A DNA stretch of 48,405 bases, taken from the NCBI GenBank assembly GCA_035524595.1, contig DATKOP010000016.1:1-48405 (forward strand), in the 5' to 3' direction. Source of the DNA: CAIKZZ01 sp035524595. GTDB taxonomy: Bacteria > Pseudomonadota > Gammaproteobacteria > Steroidobacterales > Steroidobacteraceae. Shown one piece after another: positions 44,193 through 48,405 of the stretch (its first letter is position 1; each line of letters opens with the position of its first letter). The notes beneath the pieces were generated by a model that had not been told where the DNA came from, ran no database searches, and saw nothing but the letters and a program-made list of their open reading frames with translations. A program made the translations under genes and the position numbers.

Positions 44193-44220
44193 GGGGGCGC
44201 CGGCGTCGCCCGGTGCCCCC
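44193..44220 (+). terminator. Hairpin between nrfD-like and ImcH-like genes
   Basis: Arms GGGGGCGCCGG (44193-44203) and CCGGTGCCCCC (44210-44220), 11 pairs including one G-U, 6-nt loop, followed by GGTTCTT. It could end the octaheme-FeS-NrfD transcript or attenuate it before the hexaheme gene. Confidence 0.6.
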
Positions 44221-44254
44221 GGTTCTTGCGAGCCCGCCCTAGTAGAGGATCAAC

Positions 44255-45655
44255 ATGCGCAAGCACTACTTCGCGGCGATGACCCGCAACACCGTGAGCC
44301 TGATCGGCACGGCCCTGGTCGTCGCCAGCCTGACGCTGATGCTGTCGCTGATCGCGATGGAGGCCGCCGGCCTGCGCGGCGGCGCCTACCTCGGCATCAT
44401 CACCTTCGTGCTGCTGCCCGGCGTGCTCGGCGTCGGCCTGGTCATGATCCCGGTCGGCATCCGCCGCGCGCGCAAGCGGGCCGCGGCCCTGAAGCCGGGC
44501 GAGGAACTGCGCTTCCCGATCCTCGACATGAACAACGAACGCACGCGCAAGTCCGTGATCGGGCTGATCGTGCTGTCGGCGGTCGGCCTGGTCGTGCTCG
44601 CGGCGGCGACCTACAAGGGCATCGAGGTCATGGACTCGGTCGCCTTCTGCGGCACCGTCTGCCACACGGTCATGAAGCCGGAGTACGTCGCGCACGCGCG
44701 CTCGCCGCACGCGCGCGTGGCCTGCGCCGAGTGCCACATCGGCCCCGGAGCCGGCTGGTTCGTCAAGTCGAAGCTCTCGGGCGCCTGGCAGCTGGTGGCG
44801 GTCACGTTCAATCTTTACCCGAAGCCGATTCCGACCCCGATCGGCAACCTGCGCCCGGCACGCGAGACCTGCGAGGTCTGCCACTGGCCGACGACGTTCG
44901 TCGGCGACAAGCTGCGCGTCAAGACCGTCTACACCGACGACGAGGCGAACACCGAGCTCAAGACCGCGGTGCTGCTGCGGGTCGGCGGCCTCGCCGGGCG
45001 CGAGTCCTCCGGCATCCACTGGCACGTCAACCCGGGCGTGCAGATCCGCTACCGGGCGAGCGCCGACCGCCAGACGGTCTACGACGTCGAGCTCAAGGAC
45101 GCGGCCGGCAAGGTGAAGCTGTTCAAGTCCATCGAGGCGCCGAAGGACGCCCCCGACTGGCGGATCATGGATTGCCTGGACTGCCACAATCGTCCGGCGC
45201 ACCGCTACAGCATGCCGGTCGACGAGGTGGACGGCGCCATCGCCGCGGGCCACATGGACAAGTCGCTGCCGTACCTGAAGCGCGAGTCGATCCGGGTCCT
45301 CAAGGCCGACTACCCGAACCAGGAAGTCGCCAAGGCGACCATCGCGCGCGAGCTGCGCGATTTCTACAAGACCAACTACCCGCAGGTCGCGGAGCAGAAC
45401 AACGCCGCCGTCGAGCAGGCGATCCATGAACTGCAGCTGATCTACACCGCGAACGTGTTCCCCGAGATGAAGGTCACCTGGGGCACCTATCCGGACAACA
45501 GCCAGCACTTCGACTCGCCCGGCTGCTGGCGCTGCCACGATCGCAAGCACAAGACCGAGGATGGCGAGAAGATCTCGCGCGACTGCGGCATCTGCCACAC
45601 GGTGCTCGCGGAGGAAGAGAAGGATCCCGAGATCCTGAAGAAGCTCATGCCGTGA
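44255..45655 (+). CDS. NapC/NirT-related hexaheme membrane cytochrome (ImcH-like)
   Basis: 466 aa. Three N-terminal membrane helices (~13-35, ~44-68, ~100-120) precede a periplasmic domain with six heme sites: an unusual CX3CH (C132-GTV-C136-H137, followed by TVMKPE), then CAECH (157-161), CEVCH (206-210), CLDCH (307-311), CWRCH (424-428) and CGICH (444-448). The HARSPHARVACAECHIGPGA context marks the NapC/NirT domain. Three helices plus a long C-terminal multiheme extension fit Geobacter ImcH, the inner-membrane quinol oxidase for high-potential metal reduction, which is reported with seven hemes. CymA/NrfH are shorter with one helix. AGAGGATC precedes the ATG. The gene is followed by a c4-like cytochrome. 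Confidence 0.9.
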   Translation: MRKHYFAAMTRNTVSLIGTALVVASLTLMLSLIAMEAAGLRGGAYLGIITFVLLPGVLGVGLVMIPVGIRRARKRAAALKPGEELRFPILDMNNERTRKSVIGLIVLSAVGLVVLAAATYKGIEVMDSVAFCGTVCHTVMKPEYVAHARSPHARVACAECHIGPGAGWFVKSKLSGAWQLVAVTFNLYPKPIPTPIGNLRPARETCEVCHWPTTFVGDKLRVKTVYTDDEANTELKTAVLLRVGGLAGRESSGIHWHVNPGVQIRYRASADRQTVYDVELKDAAGKVKLFKSIEAPKDAPDWRIMDCLDCHNRPAHRYSMPVDEVDGAIAAGHMDKSLPYLKRESIRVLKADYPNQEVAKATIARELRDFYKTNYPQVAEQNNAAVEQAIHELQLIYTANVFPEMKVTWGTYPDNSQHFDSPGCWRCHDRKHKTEDGEKISRDCGICHTVLAEEEKDPEILKKLMP

Positions 45656-45748
45656 CCGCGAGCGGCACACGCGGCCCGCGGCGCTGCGCGGGACAGGACG
45701 GACTGGGAAGAGGTGAGCACGGCGGAGTCACGGGACGGAGTAGCGACC

Positions 45749-46330
45749 ATGCGCATGAGTCTTAGGCTGTCGTTGTCCGCGCTGCTGCTGGCCGCGCTCG
45801 CGCTCGGTGCGACCGCCGCCGAGGCGGTCAACGCCGAGCTCCTGAAGAAGTGCACCATCTGCCACGGCGACCGCGGCCTCAGCGACGAGTCGGCGTACCC
45901 GACGATCGCCGGGCTGCCGGCCAGGCTGCAGATGGACGCGATGCGCGCCTATCGCGACGGCACGCGGGACTGCGGGCCGGTCGCGCGGATGTGCAAGATC
46001 GTCGTCGGCATGAGCGACACCGAGATCAAGGAGCTGGCGGACTACTTCGCCGCGTTCCCGTTCAAGCGGGCGCAGCAGCCCTTCAAGCCCGAGCTGGTCG
46101 AGCGCGGGCGACAGCTGCACGAGGACTACTGCGCGGTCTGCCACGGCGAGAACCCCGCCGACGCCGAGAAGAGCATCCTGCACGGCCAGTGGGCCGACTA
46201 CCTGCGCTATGCGCTCGGCCAGTACCGGTCGGGGCACCGCAAGCAGCCACCGAGCATGCGCCGCCAGACCGAGAAGCTGTCCGACCCGGACATCGAGGCG
46301 ATCGTCAACTTCTACGCCAGCTACCGCTGA
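45749..46330 (+). CDS. Diheme cytochrome c, c4-like, periplasmic (paralogue)
   Basis: 193 aa. Signal peptide (LSLSALLLAALALGATAAEA). Heme 1 is at C35-x2-C38-H39 (CTICH), heme 2 at C128-x2-C131-H132 (CAVCH). As in the paralogue at 40400, two extra cysteines lie between the hemes, here C75 and C82 (RDCGPVARMCKI), so the pair is conserved but the spacing differs (6 residues versus 17). Met candidates: M81 and the SMRRQTEKLSD segment. ATG 45749 with GGAG upstream is preferred over the in-frame GTG at 45713. It follows the ImcH-like gene by 93 nt and may be its direct electron acceptor. A hairpin begins 6 nt after the stop. Confidence 0.92.
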   Translation: MRMSLRLSLSALLLAALALGATAAEAVNAELLKKCTICHGDRGLSDESAYPTIAGLPARLQMDAMRAYRDGTRDCGPVARMCKIVVGMSDTEIKELADYFAAFPFKRAQQPFKPELVERGRQLHEDYCAVCHGENPADAEKSILHGQWADYLRYALGQYRSGHRKQPPSMRRQTEKLSDPDIEAIVNFYASYR

Positions 46331-46336
46331 GCGGCG

Positions 46337-46357
46337 GCCCGGCCGAGTTCGCCGGGC
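46337..46357 (+). terminator. Hairpin after the second c4-like gene
   Basis: Perfect 7-bp arms GCCCGGC and GCCGGGC with a 7-nt loop, starting 6 nt after the stop codon. GC-rich, no T-tract. Confidence 0.5.
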
Positions 46358-46899
46358 GGCGGCGCCGCACGATCGCGCTGCGGCCGGGCCGCGGCTGATC
46401 GCCCGCAACCTGCCGCAGCGCACGGTCAGCGCCGCCAGGCCGATGGTCGCGCGGCGGCGGCGCGGCGCCGTCATCTGGACGTCATGATCTTCGCCGGCGC
46501 TGCCGCCGGAGCCGGTGGCTGTCAGCGGCTGCCGTCGTCATGCCTTGCGGCGCGCCGGCGCGAGACGACCCGTCTGGCGGCCGCCCGTCTGCGGGAAGCG
46601 CGACGCGACGCGGCAAGCCGGGGGCCGGGCCCCCCCGCCGGCGGGCCGGTTGTGGCGCGGTCCATCCGCAGATTCCGAAGGCGGGTTGCGCCCCGGTGAC
46701 TACCCGGGTGGCCCGACCGAAACCGCTACGCCGCCGATCCCCGGCGCGGGTCAAGCCGCCTCAATTGCCTAGGCATATTCCGCTAGAGAAATCCCTTCTT
46801 TTGCGGTGCATCGTACCCGCGCGAAAGAAGATTCGGTGCGGCCGTCGGTTCCGTCCGTATCGCTGTTGCGATCGGGCCGGGAAGCAGGGGAGGGATGAG
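46358..46899. other. Long non-coding leader region before the OmcA/MtrC-like gene
   Basis: About 540 bp without a supported gene. The first 400 bp are GC-rich with potential for strong secondary structure, for example GGGGGCCGGGCCCCC near 46620. From ~46760 to ~46840 composition becomes AT-richer, including a TGCCTAGGCA palindrome (46766-46775), and this is where the promoter of the surface cytochrome should lie. The bases before the ATG hold GGGGAGGG. The conserved cores of a c-di-GMP-I riboswitch were looked for and not found. Confidence 0.5.
46766..46775. promoter_or_regulatory. 10-bp palindrome upstream of the OmcA/MtrC-like gene
   Basis: TGCCTAGGCA, self-complementary, inside the AT-rich promoter pocket 125 bp before the start codon. 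It might bind a dimeric regulator. Confidence 0.3.
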
Positions 46900-48405
46900 A
46901 TGAGCGACCACAGAGGCTTTCTCGGCGCGCTGCTGCGGATCTGCGCGTTGGCGCTACTCGGCGCCGCGATGCTCTCGGCCTGCTCCAATGGCAAGGACGG
47001 CGCGACCGGCGCCAGCGGAGCGCCGGGCGGCACGGGGCCGGCCGGTCCTCCGGGGCCGTCGGGTCCGATCCTCGCGCTCGATGTCTCGACCGCGACCACG
47101 ATCACGGCCACCGTCAGCGGCGTCACCGGCGCCAGCAAGCCGACGATCAAGTTCGCGCTCGCCGACCAGAACGGCCAGCCGCTCAAGGGGCTGCCGCCGA
47201 ACCAGGTCTCCTTCGCGATCGCCCAGCTCACCCCGGTCGCGATCGGCAGCAGCACCTCGAGCCAGTGGCTGAGCTACATCGAGCACAAGGCGAACGCCGT
47301 CAGCACCAGCCCGGGCGCCGGCAACACCGCGGTGCAGCCGACCACCGAGTCGGGCGCGACCGCCGGCGGCACCTTCGTCGACAACGCCGACGGCACCTAC
47401 GCCTACACCTTCAGTAAGGACCTGCCGACCTACGCCGCCGCGTCGACCGCGGACGGCGTGGCGATGAGCTACGACGGCACTCTGACCCACCGCGTCGGCA
47501 TGGAGTTCCGCGGCACGGTCGCTTCGCCGACCAACAACGGCGTCTACACCTACGTGCCGGCCACCGGCGCGACCACCAACCTGCCGCTGACGCGCGCCAT
47601 CTCCGACAACGCCGAGTGCAACGCCTGCCACGCCAGGCTCGCGCTGCACGGCGGGCCGCGCATCGACGTGCAGTACTGCGTCGTGTGCCACAACCCCGGC
47701 AACAGCGACCCGTCGTCGGGCAACTCGCTCGACATGAAGGTCCTGGCGCACAAGATCCACATGGGCATCAGCATGCCGACCGTGGTCGCCGCCGGCAGCA
47801 CGGCGGTCGCGCCGGGCGTCGGCTACACGATCTGGGGCTACGGCGGCTCGGTCAACAACTTCAACGTCGTGATCTGGCCGCAGGACAAGCGCAACTGCCA
47901 GACCTGCCACAACCCGAGCGACCCGGCGACCCCGGACGCGGTCAACTACAAGAACATCCCGCATGCGGCGGCCTGCGGCGCGTGCCACGACACCACCGAC
48001 TTCACGACCGGCGCCAACCACGGCGTGCCGCCCGGCATCGTGGCCGCCGACAAGGACTGCGAGACCTGCCACGGCCCGGCCAGCGGACTGGTGGTCGACG
48101 GCGTGTCGATGCAGGTCGACTCCGTGCACGCGATCCCCGAGCTCGAGCAGCTCGCGAACTTCAAGTTCGTGGTGGTCAAGGCCGAGCCGACGACGGACGC
48201 GGCCGGCGCCAATCTCGACACGACCGCCTGCCCGGGCACGGGCCCGTGCCTGATCCCGGTCGGTGACTACGTGCGGGTGACGATGAAGGTCACGGACGGC
48301 GCGGGCAACGCGCTGTCGCTGACGACGACGCCCGGCTTCAGGCCGACCGACTACATTCCCGGTGCCACGCCGACCACGAACGTGACGGCGCCGTCGGTGA
48401 CGGTG
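46900..48405 (+). CDS. OmcA/MtrC-family outer-surface multiheme cytochrome lipoprotein (N-terminal part, cut by window edge)
   Basis: 502 codons open to the end of the window. A lipoprotein signal ends AAMLSAC (Cys 28), followed by a collagen-like Gly-X-Y stretch (GKDGATGASGAPGG and on to residue ~56), the GKDG start seen in OmcA/MtrC relatives. A beta-rich domain I follows (~58-235). Domain II carries five CXXCH sites at 240 (CNACH), 260 (CVVCH), 333 (CQTCH), 359 (CGACH) and 387 (CETCH), with LAHKIHMGISMP supplying distal His. Domain III begins after ~400 and holds a non-heme pair C444-x5-C450 (ACPGTGPC). The four-domain family plan predicts five more hemes beyond base 48405. It should sit on the cell surface and reduce extracellular acceptors. 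ATG 46900 has GGGGAGGG. Confidence 0.92.
   Translation, partial: MSDHRGFLGALLRICALALLGAAMLSACSNGKDGATGASGAPGGTGPAGPPGPSGPILALDVSTATTITATVSGVTGASKPTIKFALADQNGQPLKGLPPNQVSFAIAQLTPVAIGSSTSSQWLSYIEHKANAVSTSPGAGNTAVQPTTESGATAGGTFVDNADGTYAYTFSKDLPTYAAASTADGVAMSYDGTLTHRVGMEFRGTVASPTNNGVYTYVPATGATTNLPLTRAISDNAECNACHARLALHGGPRIDVQYCVVCHNPGNSDPSSGNSLDMKVLAHKIHMGISMPTVVAAGSTAVAPGVGYTIWGYGGSVNNFNVVIWPQDKRNCQTCHNPSDPATPDAVNYKNIPHAAACGACHDTTDFTTGANHGVPPGIVAADKDCETCHGPASGLVVDGVSMQVDSVHAIPELEQLANFKFVVVKAEPTTDAAGANLDTTACPGTGPCLIPVGDYVRVTMKVTDGAGNALSLTTTPGFRPTDYIPGATPTTNVTAPSVTV

Noticed and set aside
44255..45655. Calling the hexaheme protein NapC, NrfH or CymA
   Set aside because: Those have one membrane helix and four or five hemes in about 150-200 residues; this protein has three helices, six hemes and 466 residues.
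46500..46760. Possible c-di-GMP (GEMM) riboswitch before the surface cytochrome, as known in Geobacter
   Set aside because: Fragments such as GACGCGGCAAGCC look similar, but the GGGCAAACC and GACGCAAAGCC cores and the GNRA tetraloop arrangement are not there.
46482..46772. Several small open frames in the leader of the OmcA/MtrC-like gene
   Set aside because: No ribosome-binding sites, Arg/Pro/Ala composition expected from GC-rich non-coding DNA, and mutually overlapping on both strands.

Overview
The window is GC-rich, gene-dense chromosomal DNA, most likely from an environmental gammaproteobacterium. The reasons are the divergent ppsA/ppsR pair, a YqiB-like DUF1249 protein, a TruC-type pseudouridine synthase, a Prc protease with its own C-terminal domain, and an MdtABC-like two-pump RND operon. 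The genus cannot be named from sequence reading alone. Genes are tightly packed, with 4-nt stop/start overlaps and several tail-to-tail overlaps. No tRNA, rRNA, insertion sequence, integrase or CRISPR array was seen. Both window edges cut genes: ppsA on the left and an OmcA/MtrC-type cytochrome on the right.

Layout. 1-4.7 kb: PEP synthase (partial), its bifunctional regulator, a DUF1249 protein and a coiled-coil protein. 4.7-12.2 kb: a leftward operon of one periplasmic adaptor and two RND pumps, driven by a recognisable promoter with an overlapping operator-like inverted repeat. 12.2-25.2 kb: envelope and housekeeping genes, comprising Prc protease, an M28 lipoprotein peptidase, an HDOD-GGDEF protein, a Gfo/Idh/MocA dehydrogenase, a TPR membrane protein, a PlpD-like patatin with outer-membrane barrel, a small membrane protein, a diacylglycerol-kinase-family protein and TruC. 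25.3-35.9 kb: an accessory uptake and hydrolysis region with a flavin-binding protein, amidase, APC permease, HDAC-family deacetylase, TonB-dependent receptor, YtcJ-like amidohydrolase and a lipoprotein metallophosphoesterase. 36.0-37.7 kb: a HemN/HemW-like radical SAM protein and a SnoaL-like protein.

37.9-48.4 kb is the most interesting part: an electron-transfer island with at least 34 c-type heme attachment motifs in about 10.5 kb. It holds an 11-heme cytochrome c fused to a cytochrome-b561-like membrane domain (CbcL-like), two related diheme c4-like periplasmic cytochromes, an operon of membrane-anchored octaheme cytochrome + four-cluster ferredoxin + NrfD quinol-binding subunit, a three-TM NapC/ImcH-like hexaheme protein with a CX3CH first heme, and the first half of an OmcA/MtrC-family outer-surface lipoprotein. 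No molybdopterin or other catalytic reductase subunit lies between them.

The simplest reading is that three different inner-membrane quinol-oxidising modules feed diheme carriers, which pass electrons to a surface multiheme cytochrome, so the acceptor is extracellular (metal oxide, humic substance, electrode or another cell). Geobacter-style inner-membrane gates (CbcL, ImcH) are thus combined with a Shewanella-style surface cytochrome. The outer-membrane porin-cytochrome partner (MtrA/MtrB-like) is not in view and is predicted beyond the right edge. The acceptor and the direction of electron flow are inference.
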